Assembly (NCBI RefSeq): GCF_027587175.1
Contig: NZ_JAPCID010000006.1
Span: 143,280-207,279 of the forward strand
Origin: Solirubrobacter deserti
Lineage (GTDB): Bacteria > Actinomycetota > Thermoleophilia > Solirubrobacterales > Solirubrobacteraceae
DNA length: 64,000 nt
Reading direction: 5' to 3'
A program made the position numbers and the translations under genes. This document shows positions 50,660 to 58,818 of the stretch, piece by piece (position 1 is the stretch's first letter; every line of letters begins with the position of its first letter). The notes under the pieces were generated by a model that was not told the origin of the DNA, did not search any database, and saw nothing but the letters and a program-made list of their open reading frames with translations.

Positions 50660-51679
50660 ATGAAGCAGCCACTGAAAGGGCCACATCACTTCACCGGCAT
50701 CACGCGCGACGTCACGACGAACGTCGACTTCTGGTGCCGGGTCATGGGCTTGCGGTTCGTCAAGAACACGCTGAACTTCGAGACGACGTTCCGCTACCAC
50801 ACCTACTTCGGCGACGAGGAGGGCAACCCCGGCTCGGTGGTGACGTTCCTCGAGTTCAAGGAGGCGCCGGTCGGCGTCCCGGGCGACGGGGACATCCAGC
50901 GGCTGATCCTGCGCGTGGGCTCCTACGACTCGCTCGAGTACTGGATGGACCGCCTGATCGCCAACCAGCACCACAGCGAGATGCTGCGGCTGGACCCGAC
51001 GCAGCCCCAGTCGCTCGTGTTCTGGGACCCGGAGGGCCACGAGGTCGAGCTGATGGTCTCCGACTCGACCGACACGCCGCTGGTCGCCGAAGCCGACGAC
51101 ATCCCGGCCGAGCACCGCATCCTCGGCATCGAGGGCGCGCGCTCGTTCACCACCAAGGAGGAGCAGCTGCCGTTCGCGCAGCACCTCGGCTTCCGCGACG
51201 ACGGCTACCGGCTGGTGCTCGACGCCGAGCGCTCCGGCCGCTGGTACTTCTCGCCGCCGCCCGGCCGCCCGTCCGGTGACGGCCGCGTCGGCGTCTGGCA
51301 CCACGTCGCCTACGACGCCGGCGACGGCGCCGAGACGCAGGCCGCCCGCGACGAGGCCAACGAGGGCGTGCGCCCGTGGACGAAGATCTTCGACCACTAC
51401 TTCTTCGACAGCTGCTACTCGATGTCTCCCGGAGGGCGGATGGAGATCTGCACCACGGGGCCTGGATTTCAACTCGACGAGAAGCTCGAGGACCTCGGCG
51501 ACCGACTCTGTCTCTCGCCTCGAGTGGAGCCGCTTCGCGCCAAGCTCGAATCCGAGCTGACGCTGATCGTCAATCCGCGCCCGCGCAACAAGGGCAAGGG
51601 CACGTCCACGGCGCCGCCCGCGGCGGTCGACTCGTCGCCCAACGGCGCGCCCGCCACTGAGCCGTCATCCGTCGGCTGA
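50660..51679 (+). CDS. VOC-family ring-cleaving dioxygenase-like protein
   Basis: 339 residues with two VOC double modules. GPHHFTGITRDVTTNVDFWCRVMGLRFVKNTLNFE is the usual start of the hydroquinone-dioxygenase-like (MhqO/PcpA-related) group. VGVWHHVAYDAGDG and the acidic MEICTTG strand supply the second metal site (His, Glu). Probably an Fe(II)/Mn(II) aromatic-ring or related dioxygenase. A GGAG site precedes the ATG. It has a low-complexity Pro/Ser/Ala tail. Its stop overlaps the proposed CTG start of the deacetylase. Confidence 0.87.
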   Translation: MKQPLKGPHHFTGITRDVTTNVDFWCRVMGLRFVKNTLNFETTFRYHTYFGDEEGNPGSVVTFLEFKEAPVGVPGDGDIQRLILRVGSYDSLEYWMDRLIANQHHSEMLRLDPTQPQSLVFWDPEGHEVELMVSDSTDTPLVAEADDIPAEHRILGIEGARSFTTKEEQLPFAQHLGFRDDGYRLVLDAERSGRWYFSPPPGRPSGDGRVGVWHHVAYDAGDGAETQAARDEANEGVRPWTKIFDHYFFDSCYSMSPGGRMEICTTGPGFQLDEKLEDLGDRLCLSPRVEPLRAKLESELTLIVNPRPRNKGKGTSTAPPAAVDSSPNGAPATEPSSVG

Positions 51680-52281
51680 CGCTGAGCTTCGACAACGGCC
51701 CGGACCCGGCGGCCACGCCCCGGGTCCTGGACGTGCTGGCCGCGCGCGGACTGCGGGCGAGCTTCTTCGTGGTCGGTGAGGCGCTGCGCGAGCACCGTGC
51801 GCTGGCCGAGCGCGCGCACGCCGAGGGCCATTGGATCGGCAACCACACGCTCACCCACCCGCGCCCGCTCGGGGAGAGCGGGGTGGAGGTGCGCGAGATC
51901 GAGGCGGCACAGGCCGAGCTGCGCGAGCTCGCCCACCCCGACCGCCTGTTCCGGCCGTCCGGCGCAGGCGGGGACCTGGCCCCGGGCCTGCTCTCCTCCG
52001 CCGCCGTCGAGTCGCTCACCGCCGGCCGCTTCACGTGCGTGCTGTGGAACGCCGTCCCGGGCGACTGGACCGACGCCGGCTGGGTGGAGACGGCCCTGGA
52101 CCAGATCGCGGCGCAGGAGTGGACGCTGCTCGTGCTGCACGACGTGGACGGCGCGTGCGCGGACCGCCTCGACGAGTTCCTCGCGCGCGTGGACGCGGAG
52201 ATCGTCCAGGACTTCCCGCCCGACTGCGTCCCCATCGCACGCGGCGCGGTCACGCGTCCACTGGATCCGTACCTGCGCTGA
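51676..52281 (+). CDS. Polysaccharide deacetylase-family protein (probable CTG start)
   Basis: 201 residues. NodB fold: LTLSFDNGPDPAATPRVLDVL holds the catalytic Asp region (usual form TFDDGPD, here FDNGPD), GHWIGNHTLTHPRPLG holds the metal His pair (H-x3-H), and LLVLHDVDG the final motif. An in-frame TGA at 51658-51660 leaves only CTG at 51676 or 51682 (or ATC) as start before the motif; 51676 overlaps the upstream stop as CTGA. No signal peptide, so a cytoplasmic sugar or other N-deacetylase. The second Asp of the DD pair is Asn. Confidence 0.83.
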   Translation: MTLSFDNGPDPAATPRVLDVLAARGLRASFFVVGEALREHRALAERAHAEGHWIGNHTLTHPRPLGESGVEVREIEAAQAELRELAHPDRLFRPSGAGGDLAPGLLSSAAVESLTAGRFTCVLWNAVPGDWTDAGWVETALDQIAAQEWTLLVLHDVDGACADRLDEFLARVDAEIVQDFPPDCVPIARGAVTRPLDPYLR

Positions 52282-52298
52282 CGCTCGTCAACCGCGCG

Positions 52299-52338
52299 TG
52301 ACCACCCTGCCGGTTGGCCACCGGTGTTGGTGTGGTCA
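52299..52338 (+). terminator. Interrupted hairpin between deacetylase and secreted-enzyme genes
   Basis: TGACCAC (52299-52305) pairs with GTGGTCA (52332-52338), and inside it CCGGT (52310-52314) with ACCGG (52320-52324). It begins 18 nt after the deacetylase stop. Confidence 0.5.
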
Positions 52339-52407
52339 ACCGTAGCTCCTACACGGCGTAGCTGCCGGATACTCGCCCGGCTCACCTTCCTCCCCAAGGA
52401 GCTCCAT

Positions 52408-55314
52408 TTGAACGTCCCCCTCGGCGGTCGCCTGCGGCCGCTCGTCGCCGCCTGCGCGGCGGCGCTCTTCGCCGTGCTCGCACTCGCCTCGACCGCGCAC
52501 GCGTTCAAGCCGTACACGCACGTCCAGACCGGTCTGCGCGCCTACGAGGACGTGATGGACGACGGCAAGGTCACGATCGAGGGCCGCGAGTACGCGGTCA
52601 AGCCGGAGGTCGTGGAGGCCCTCGAGGGCAACGCGGCCTACTTCAACGCCGGTGTCGTCGGCCCCGACGGCTTCCCGGACCTGGTCATGGGCCAGTCCGT
52701 GATCCACCCCGAGCAGACCGGCAAGTGGCTCGCGCACATCCTCAAGGAGGCCTACGAGGCGCAGAGCGATCCGGCCTACAGCGGCGCCGAGCGCAAGCAG
52801 ATCCTCGCTTTCGCCTACGGCTACCTGACGCACGCGGCCGGTGACATGTGGGCCCACACGCTCGTCAACGACGTCGCGGGCGGCGTGTTCCCGTCGGTCG
52901 GCGAGCTGGCCGACATCGACGAGGCCGAGATCGCCATCCGCCACATCATCGTCGAGGGCTACATCGGCGACGCGACCGAGGGCTACGACGGCAACAAGGC
53001 CCGCGGCCCGGTCCAGAACGAGGTCAACGAGGACGGCAACCCGCAGGTGTCCGACGACGCCACGCCGCACATCCCGTTCGCCGCGCCCAAGCGCTTCATC
53101 TACGAGACCTTCATCAACCCGGCCAATCCGCTCCCCGAGGGCGAGAGCCGCGGCCGGCTGATCGACTTCTTCCTGGACATGCAGGCCGAGCTCCAGGTCG
53201 CCGAGGCGCGCTTTGCCTGGGACTCCGAGTACGAGGACTGCCTGATCGCCGACTGGGACTGCTACGAGCGCACCAAGACGCTGACGGTGCAGACCGTGCG
53301 CGGCCCGAGGACGACGGAGATCTCCTACAACCGCTGCGAGGCGGAGTACTTCTGCGCGCTCGATCCGGGTGACCTCGCCGCCGACCTCACGATCGACAAC
53401 CTCGTCGAGACCTACCTCGAGCACTGGATCGAGGACATCGAGGACGGCTTGAAGAACTGGAGCGACCTGGGCCTGGCGACGACCAAGGCGCTGTTCGACC
53501 CGCGCAGCCACCGCGCCGCGCAGGACCACATCTGCCGCAACGAGCCCGACGACGAGTACTCGCTGCTGCGCGCGAACTGCGAGGACGGCGTCGGCCCGCT
53601 CGACGTCATCGGCTACGAGGCCGAGGACTACATCAACCACCACCTGATCTCGATGCTCGGCGCGCCAGACATCGTGGGTGACCTCAACGAGCTGTTCGGC
53701 GTCGTGTCCGACACGATCTCAGACGTCCTCGGCCCGGCGCTGAACCCGCTGCAGGCGCCGATCGCCGAGCTCAAGGAGTTCGCCAAGGGCAAGATCCAGG
53801 AGGCGATCGAGGAGGAGCTGCGGATCGACATCGACCAGCTCAAGTCGTTCGTCACCTCGCCCACGCACTGGATCGGCATCCAGTCCGTCGGGCTGGACCT
53901 GCCGATCGTCGGCCCGCAGCAGGTGGACCTGTTCCAGCCCGGCACGCACGAGAAGCTCGACGCGCTCATGCACCTGCCGGCCGACCACCACGAGGACCAG
54001 GAAGTGGACCTCCCGGGCGTCGGCACCGTCCCGAGCACCGGCCTCAAGGACAGCGCGGTCTTCGACGCCGGACAGTTCGCGGCCTACCGCAACGCCGTGC
54101 AGACGGCCAAGCTGCTGCTGCTCGACGGCAACGGCCTCAACGCCGCGCTCGGCGACATCCTCAAGGCCCGCGGTGACATCAAGGGCGGCGTCGCGACCTA
54201 CCCGGCGAACGGCAACCTGATGACCACGCAGCTCTCGGGGCCGTTGCCGTGGCTGCGCTCGATCGACTCCGACCACTCGTGGCGCCACGACGGCCGTCCG
54301 CGCTACTGCGAGGCCGGCGCGACCGGCTGCCCGAGCGACGGCGCCCAGCCGCGCCCGGCCGAGCACGACGCCGGCAACGACACGTTCCCCGTGTGGGAGT
54401 CCTGCCTGCTGCGACCGACGTTCGCGACGCTCTACCGCGACTGGGAGAACGGCACCGCCCAGTTCCCGGCCCTCGGCGACGCGCCCAGCGCCGACCCGAG
54501 CGACACGGACGCGCCCGCCGGCACCCTGGCGCTGGCCGGCACGACCTACACGGCCGGCGGCACGACCTACGTGGGCGGCAACCACACGTTCACGGCCAAG
54601 GCCACCGACGCGGTCTTCACCGACAGCCGCATCGGCGTCCAGTACCGCTACTACAAGGCCGGGAGCATCCCGGGGGCGTGGAAGGGCATCGCCGCCAATG
54701 GGACGTTCGTCATCCCGGCGGGCGCCGGCGACGGCACCTACCACGTGCAGCTGCGCACCGCGGACCCGTGCCACACGTTCGACCCGTCGGACGAGCTGGA
54801 GGCGGGCGCCCCGGTGACGCGCACGGTCGTGCTCGACACCACCGCGCCGCAGATCACGATCACCAAGCCGTCGCCGGAGGGCGTGACGTTCGACTCCGAC
54901 GACTTCAGCGCGATCGAGTACACGGCCACCGACGCCGCCTCCGGCGTGGACGCCGCCACGGTGAAGGCGACGTTCGACGGCGCGCCCGCCACGCACGGTC
55001 AGGTGCTGGACATGTTCCTGCTCGCGCCGGGCGCCCACAGCGTGAAGGTCGCCGCCGCCGACAACCTCGGCAATGCGACCGACAGCACGCGCACGTTCGA
55101 GCTGCACGCGACGATCGAGAGCCTGCTCAACAACATCGCGCGCTCGTGCGACGAGGGCCTGATCGGCAAGCAGGGCACGTGCAAGTCGCTCTCGAACCAG
55201 CTGTCGCACGCGCCGCTGGGCGCGTTCGTCAACCACGTGCAGGCGCAGCGCGGCAAGTCGATCGACGTCGCCACCGCGAACCGCCTGATCGCGTTCGCGC
55301 AGGACCTGCTCTAG
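52408..55314 (+). CDS. Secreted zinc-dependent phospholipase-C-like protein with Ig-like and FIMAH-like domains
   Basis: 968 residues. Start is TTG at 52408, behind AAGGAG with 6-nt spacing; a signal peptide follows (core LVAACAAALFAVLALA, STAHA). Mature N-terminal region: FKPYTHVQTGLRAYEDV, NAGVVGPDGFPD, FAYGYLTHAAGDMWAHTLVND and IRHIIVEGYIGD match the His/Asp zinc-site pattern of the phospholipase C/S1-P1 fold. A long helical middle (~330-640) follows, then Ig/HYR-like strands (~690-900; LDTTAPQITITKPSPEGV, YTATDAASGVDAATV), and a last ~65 residues resembling a FIMAH domain. Substrate unknown; likely an extracellular lipid or cell-surface enzyme. Confidence 0.8.
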   Translation: MNVPLGGRLRPLVAACAAALFAVLALASTAHAFKPYTHVQTGLRAYEDVMDDGKVTIEGREYAVKPEVVEALEGNAAYFNAGVVGPDGFPDLVMGQSVIHPEQTGKWLAHILKEAYEAQSDPAYSGAERKQILAFAYGYLTHAAGDMWAHTLVNDVAGGVFPSVGELADIDEAEIAIRHIIVEGYIGDATEGYDGNKARGPVQNEVNEDGNPQVSDDATPHIPFAAPKRFIYETFINPANPLPEGESRGRLIDFFLDMQAELQVAEARFAWDSEYEDCLIADWDCYERTKTLTVQTVRGPRTTEISYNRCEAEYFCALDPGDLAADLTIDNLVETYLEHWIEDIEDGLKNWSDLGLATTKALFDPRSHRAAQDHICRNEPDDEYSLLRANCEDGVGPLDVIGYEAEDYINHHLISMLGAPDIVGDLNELFGVVSDTISDVLGPALNPLQAPIAELKEFAKGKIQEAIEEELRIDIDQLKSFVTSPTHWIGIQSVGLDLPIVGPQQVDLFQPGTHEKLDALMHLPADHHEDQEVDLPGVGTVPSTGLKDSAVFDAGQFAAYRNAVQTAKLLLLDGNGLNAALGDILKARGDIKGGVATYPANGNLMTTQLSGPLPWLRSIDSDHSWRHDGRPRYCEAGATGCPSDGAQPRPAEHDAGNDTFPVWESCLLRPTFATLYRDWENGTAQFPALGDAPSADPSDTDAPAGTLALAGTTYTAGGTTYVGGNHTFTAKATDAVFTDSRIGVQYRYYKAGSIPGAWKGIAANGTFVIPAGAGDGTYHVQLRTADPCHTFDPSDELEAGAPVTRTVVLDTTAPQITITKPSPEGVTFDSDDFSAIEYTATDAASGVDAATVKATFDGAPATHGQVLDMFLLAPGAHSVKVAAADNLGNATDSTRTFELHATIESLLNNIARSCDEGLIGKQGTCKSLSNQLSHAPLGAFVNHVQAQRGKSIDVATANRLIAFAQDLL

Positions 55315-55502
55315 TCCTTCGGGACCACCGGAGCAGCCGCTTCGTCGCCCGCCTCGACCTGCTCGAGGCGGGCGCGCAGCCGGTCCCGCAGCTCCTCGGG
55401 CGTGTAGTCGGACTGGGGACGGCGGTTGCGCGACCACACCGCGCCGGTGGCCGCGACCCCCGCCGCGCCCGCGAGCCCGAGCCACTTCCAGCGCGCCTTC
55501 AT
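55311..55502 (-). CDS. Small single-pass membrane protein
   Basis: 63 residues: MKARWKWLGLAGAAGVAATG anchor, basic turn (SRNRRPQ), then an acidic helix (TPEELRDRLRARLEQVEAG). Unknown function. Its stop overlaps that of the convergent secreted enzyme by 4 nt. Divergent from the papain-fold gene with 26 bp between starts. Confidence 0.7.
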   Translation of the reverse strand: MKARWKWLGLAGAAGVAATGAVWSRNRRPQSDYTPEELRDRLRARLEQVEAGDEAAAPVVPKD

Positions 55503-55514
55503 GCGCGGAAACCC

Positions 55515-55520
55515 TACTCT
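55515..55520 (+). promoter_or_regulatory. -10 box, leaderless-type
   Basis: TACTCT ends 8 nt before the TTG at 55529. Confidence 0.42.
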
Positions 55521-55528
55521 CTTGCTCC

Positions 55529-56143
55529 TTGGCGGAGCTGAGTTTCCAAGAAGCGGTCGACACCAGCCGGACGGGCGACATCTGGCTCTTCCGTGGGCGC
55601 TCGGTCGCGGACCGCGCGATCCAGACGCTCACCAACGCCCCGGTCAACCACGTCGGGATGGCGGTCGCGCTCGACGACATGCCGCCGCTGCTGTGGCACG
55701 CCGAGCTTGGCCGCTCGCTGCCGGACGCGTGGACGGGCGAGCGCCACCGCGGCGTCCAGCTCCACAAGCTCGCCGACGCCGTGCGGACGTGGGACGCCAA
55801 GTACGGCCAGCGCGCGTGGGTGCGGAGGCTGGAAGGCGGTGAGCTCACGCGCGCGCACGAGGGCCGGCTGCTGGAGATGATCGACAAGTACGACGGCCGG
55901 CCGTTTCCGACGACGCCCGGCCTGATGCGCTCGTGGGCGACCGGGCGGGTGCGCCGGCGCGAGGCCTCCCGCGAGACGATCTACTGCGCCGAGCTCGTCG
56001 CGACCACCCTGCAGCACATGGGGCTGCTCGGCGACAAGCGCCCGATGAGCTGGTACGACCCGGGCAAGTTCTGGAGCGGGGACGAGATCGAGCTGGCCGC
56101 GCCCTACCGGCTGAGCGAGGAGATCGCGGTCCGGCCCGAGTAG
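55529..56143 (+). CDS. NlpC/P60-like (YiiX/permuted papain-fold) protein
   Basis: 204 residues. TGDIWLFRGRSVADRAIQTLTNAPVNHVGMAVAL followed by LLWHAE and, near the end, ETIYCAELVATTLQHMGLL match permuted NlpC/P60 proteins, in which the His comes first (VNHVG) and the Cys late (YCAEL). These hydrolyse amide or thioester bonds, or act on lipids. No signal peptide, so cytoplasmic or non-classically placed. TTG start supported by the TACTCT box. An intrinsic terminator follows the stop by 13 nt. Confidence 0.78.
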   Translation: MAELSFQEAVDTSRTGDIWLFRGRSVADRAIQTLTNAPVNHVGMAVALDDMPPLLWHAELGRSLPDAWTGERHRGVQLHKLADAVRTWDAKYGQRAWVRRLEGGELTRAHEGRLLEMIDKYDGRPFPTTPGLMRSWATGRVRRREASRETIYCAELVATTLQHMGLLGDKRPMSWYDPGKFWSGDEIELAAPYRLSEEIAVRPE

Positions 56144-56156
56144 CCGCCGGTCCACC

Positions 56157-56175
56157 ACGGGCTCGTCGAGCCCGT
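56157..56175 (+). terminator. Intrinsic terminator
   Basis: ACGGGCTC-GTC-GAGCCCGT is a perfect 8-bp stem followed by AGGTCAAATCTCCTTTT, the clearest stem plus T-rich tail in the window. Confidence 0.75.
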
Positions 56176-56256
56176 AGGTCAAATCTCCTTTTCCGGTCTG
56201 TTCGTTCACAGACCTAAAGCGTTGTAGCGAGCTGCCGAAACTAAAACTCAGGTCGC

Positions 56257-56356
56257 CTCCCACGACAAAGGCACACCCGCTGCGAAGCGGCGTCGCAAAG
56301 ACACGGAGCTCCTGCCTCCACAGGAGCTAGCCGGTCTGCCGAACGGGTCACGGGAG
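56257..56356 (+). promoter_or_regulatory. Probable class I cyclic-di-GMP riboswitch (GEMM)
   Basis: Seen: CACGACAAAGGCACACC at 56261-56277; CCGCT-GCGA-AGCGG hairpin with a GNRA loop (56277-56290); CGCAAAG at 56294-56300; AGCTCCTG/CAGGAGCT stem (56307-56314 with 56321-56328); TAGCCGG...TGCCGA at 56328-56342. CTCCC (56257-56261) can pair with GGGAG (56352-56356). These blocks, in this order, match the GEMM-I aptamer as I remember the Vibrio Vc2 sequence. The ligand-contact positions G20 and C92 would be G56270 and C56339; G rather than A at position 20 predicts c-di-GMP over cGAMP. About 36 nt remain before the ATG for an expression platform including CGGAGGGG. Confidence 0.72.
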
Positions 56357-56392
56357 CGCGTTGTTTCCCGGAATCCGTCCCGGAGGGGTCCC

Positions 56393-56917
56393 ATGCGTCG
56401 TTTTCGTCAGGTCGTCGTGTCGTCTGCTGTTGCCGTTTTCGCGTTCGCCGCCGCTCCCGCGGCCTCGAACGCCGCCACGTGCTCGGGCGCTGACTCCACC
56501 GCCACCAAGCCGGCCGTCCGCGCGACGCTGTGCCTGCTCAATGCCGAGCGCCGCGCCGCCGGCCTGCGTCCGCTGCGCCTGGACGGCAAGCTCAACCGCG
56601 CCGCCCGCGGCCACTCCCGCGACATGGTCGCCCAGCGCTACTTCGCCCACGAGTCCCGCAACGGCGCCGGCTTCGACGACCGCATCAAGCGCACGGGCTG
56701 GACCAAGTCCCGCCGCTCGTACACGATGGGCGAGAACATCGCCTGGGGCGGCGGCCACCTCGCCACGCCGCGCTCGATCGTCCGCAGCTGGATGAACTCC
56801 GCCGGCCACAAGGCCAACATCCTCGCCCGCGACTTCCGCTTCATCGGCATCGGCGTCGCCAATGGCGCCCCGACCGGCGGCTCCGGCGCGACCTACACCA
56901 CCACGTTCGGCGGCTGA
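56393..56917 (+). CDS. Secreted CAP-domain (SCP/PR-1-like) protein
   Basis: 174 residues. Signal peptide ~1-27 (MRRFRQVVVSSAVAVFAFAA, AASNA). CAP domain: LLNAERRAAGLRPLRLDGKLNRAARGHSRDMV, YFAHESRNGAGFDDRI, YTMGENIAWG, IVRSWMNSAGHKANILARDFRFIGIGV. The His-Glu-His pocket residues are in FAHES, GENIAW and GHKANIL. Bacterial CAP proteins are extracellular and of unclear chemistry. CGGAGGGG lies just before the ATG. It sits behind the probable c-di-GMP riboswitch, so expression should respond to that messenger. Confidence 0.9.
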   Translation: MRRFRQVVVSSAVAVFAFAAAPAASNAATCSGADSTATKPAVRATLCLLNAERRAAGLRPLRLDGKLNRAARGHSRDMVAQRYFAHESRNGAGFDDRIKRTGWTKSRRSYTMGENIAWGGGHLATPRSIVRSWMNSAGHKANILARDFRFIGIGVANGAPTGGSGATYTTTFGG

Positions 56918-56920
56918 CCC

Positions 56921-56961
56921 GAACCTAAAGCAACATTAACGGGTCTGACCCCTTTAGGTTC
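56921..56961. repeat. Hairpin repeat, GTCTGAC family, copy A
   Basis: GAACCTAAAG (56921-56930) pairs with CTTTAGGTTC (56952-56961); GGGTCTGACCC lies in the loop. It begins 3 nt after the CAP-gene stop and may terminate it. Confidence 0.6.
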
Positions 56962-57012
56962 GCGCGGCGCCCGCAAGGGCGCCGTTTCGGCGTTCAACGG
57001 CGATTTCGTTCC

Positions 57013-57037
57013 TAAAGGGGTCTGACCCCTTTAAGAT
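57013..57037 (+). promoter_or_regulatory. Palindrome (copy B) fused to a leaderless -10 box
   Basis: TAAAGGGGTC-T-GACCCCTTTA (57013-57033) is a perfect palindrome. Its last bases begin the TAAGAT -10 box (57032-57037), 7 nt before the GTG at 57045. The palindrome fills the spacer, so it is a candidate operator or an upstream terminator. Confidence 0.55.
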
Positions 57038-57044
57038 CGGGTCC

Positions 57045-58496
57045 GTGGCGCGTGGTGAAGCTGTCCGTCGGCGCCAGGCCGGGGTGCTCGTGGTCGGTGC
57101 GGCCGAGCCCGAGATCCAGTCCTGGTTACGGGCCGCGGGGCATCTCCCGCGGGCGGTTCGGCGCGTCTCGGCGGCCGGGGCGGCGCTGGAGGCCGAGCCG
57201 GTCGACCTGGTGATCGTCGACCGCGACTCGTCCGGCAAGGACGCGCCCGAGGTGTGCCGCGTGCTGCGCGACGACCCGCGGCTCGGGGACGCGTGGATGC
57301 TCGCGATCACGGTCGCGGCCAAGGGGCGGATGGCCGACAGCGTGCTCAACGCGGGCGCGGACGACTACCTGCACCGCCCGTTCACGCGCGCGGAGCTGAT
57401 CGCGCGCACCCGGGCCGGGCTGCGCGCGGCGCAGGAGCGCGCCAACGACCGCCTGCTGCGCACCCTGATGGAGAACGTCCCGGGCGCGATCTACCGCAGC
57501 GCCTGGCACGCGGACCACCAGCTGGAGATGATCACCGACGAGATCGAGCGCATCTCCGGCTACCCGCCGCACAACTTCCTGTCCTCGACGAAGCGCACGA
57601 TCATGACGCTCGTCCACCCCGACGACCGTGCCATGGTCGCCGAAGCGGTCGCGCGCTCGAGCGCCCACAGCGAGGAGCCGTTCGAGCTCGAGTACCGCAT
57701 CGTCCGCGCTGACGGTGAGGTGCGCTGGGTGCTCGACCGCGGCCAGGTCGTCAGCGGCCCGGGCAACCGGCTGTGGCTCGACGGGGCGATGTTCGACATC
57801 ACCGAGCGCAAGAGCGCCGAGGAGGCCGCGCTGCGCCACCAGGTCGAGGCCGCCCGCACCGCCGAGCTACGCGCGTCGCGCTCGCGCATCATCGAGGCCG
57901 CCGACAAGGCCCGGCGCAAGATCGAGCGCGACCTGCACGACGGCGCGCAGCAGCGGATGGTCGCGCTCGTGCTCGACGTCCAGGTCGCCAAGCGCCGCTT
58001 CGCCAAGGACCCCACGGACATCGCGCCGTTCCTGGAGAAGCTCGGCAAGGACCTGCAGGACGCTTCCGCCGAGCTGCGCGAGCTCGCGCGCGGCATCCAC
58101 CCGGCGGTCCTGACCGAGCGCGGGTTGACCGCGGCCGTCGGCGCCGTCGCCGCGCGCTGCGTCGTGCCGGTCGAGGTCGTCCACGAGCTCGAGGAGCGCC
58201 TGCCGCCCGCGGTCGAGGCCACCGCCTACTTCACCGTCGCCGAAGCGCTGACCAACGTCGCCAAGTACGCGGAGGCCACGCACGCCAGCGTCCGGCTCGA
58301 CCGCTCCGACGAGGGCCTGGTCGTCGAGGTGCGCGACGACGGCATCGGCGGCGCGTCGGCCGACGGCGGCTCCGGCCTGTCCGGGCTGGCCGACCGCGTC
58401 GGCGCGCTGGACGGGACCCTGACCGTGGAATCGCCCCAGGGAGAAGGCACCCTGGTGCGAGCGGTGTTGCCGTTGAATGGAGCAAGTGGTGGGTGA
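57045..58496 (+). CDS. REC-PAS sensor histidine kinase (NarL/LiaS type)
   Basis: 483 residues, no membrane helix. An N-terminal receiver (~13-128: VLVVGAAEPEI, DLVIVDRDSSGKDAPEV with acceptor Asp, DDYLHRPFT). A PAS fold with PAC tail (~140-265: GAIYRSAWHADHQLEMITDEIERISGYPP, EYRIVRADGEVRWVLDRG, DITERK). HisKA_3 with phospho-His in IERDLHDGAQQRMVAL, then HATPase (VAEALTNVAKYAEATHASV, RDDGIGG, GLSGLADRV). The receiver input suggests it is a downstream element of a phosphorelay. No response regulator is adjacent. Confidence 0.92.
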   Translation: MARGEAVRRRQAGVLVVGAAEPEIQSWLRAAGHLPRAVRRVSAAGAALEAEPVDLVIVDRDSSGKDAPEVCRVLRDDPRLGDAWMLAITVAAKGRMADSVLNAGADDYLHRPFTRAELIARTRAGLRAAQERANDRLLRTLMENVPGAIYRSAWHADHQLEMITDEIERISGYPPHNFLSSTKRTIMTLVHPDDRAMVAEAVARSSAHSEEPFELEYRIVRADGEVRWVLDRGQVVSGPGNRLWLDGAMFDITERKSAEEAALRHQVEAARTAELRASRSRIIEAADKARRKIERDLHDGAQQRMVALVLDVQVAKRRFAKDPTDIAPFLEKLGKDLQDASAELRELARGIHPAVLTERGLTAAVGAVAARCVVPVEVVHELEERLPPAVEATAYFTVAEALTNVAKYAEATHASVRLDRSDEGLVVEVRDDGIGGASADGGSGLSGLADRVGALDGTLTVESPQGEGTLVRAVLPLNGASGG

Positions 58497-58818
58497 TCGA
58501 CGCGTGGTGTATTCGAGCTCGGACGGTGACCTGCGCAAGGCGCCGCCGGCTGACGCGATGCGGGCGCGCAACAACGCCGGCGGGCGCGTGAAGGTCAAGC
58601 GGGAGGTGGCCGGCCGGCGCGGCAAGGGCGTGACCACCGTCTACGACCTGCCGTTGCGCGACCCCGAGCTCAAGGCGCTCGCGGGCAAGCTCAAGAAGCG
58701 CTGCGGCGTCGGCGGCTCGGTCAAGGACGGCGTCATCGAGCTGCAGGGCGACCACCGCGACGTGGTGATGGAGGTCCTGCGCGCCGAGGGCTACGACGTG
58801 GTCGCCGCGGGCGGCTGA
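58477..58818 (+). CDS. SUI1/YciH-family translation factor
   Basis: 113 residues. The SUI1/eIF1 fold is at ~35-110: KGVTTVYDLPLRDPELKALAGKLKKRCGVGGSVKDGVIELQGDHRDVVMEVLRAEGY, the usual signature. YciH proteins resemble eIF1 and affect initiation fidelity. ATG at 58477 overlaps the kinase gene by 20 bp; GTG at 58486 is an alternative. The last 28 bp overlap the convergent nuclease gene. Confidence 0.92.
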   Translation: MEQVVGDRRVVYSSSDGDLRKAPPADAMRARNNAGGRVKVKREVAGRRGKGVTTVYDLPLRDPELKALAGKLKKRCGVGGSVKDGVIELQGDHRDVVMEVLRAEGYDVVAAGG

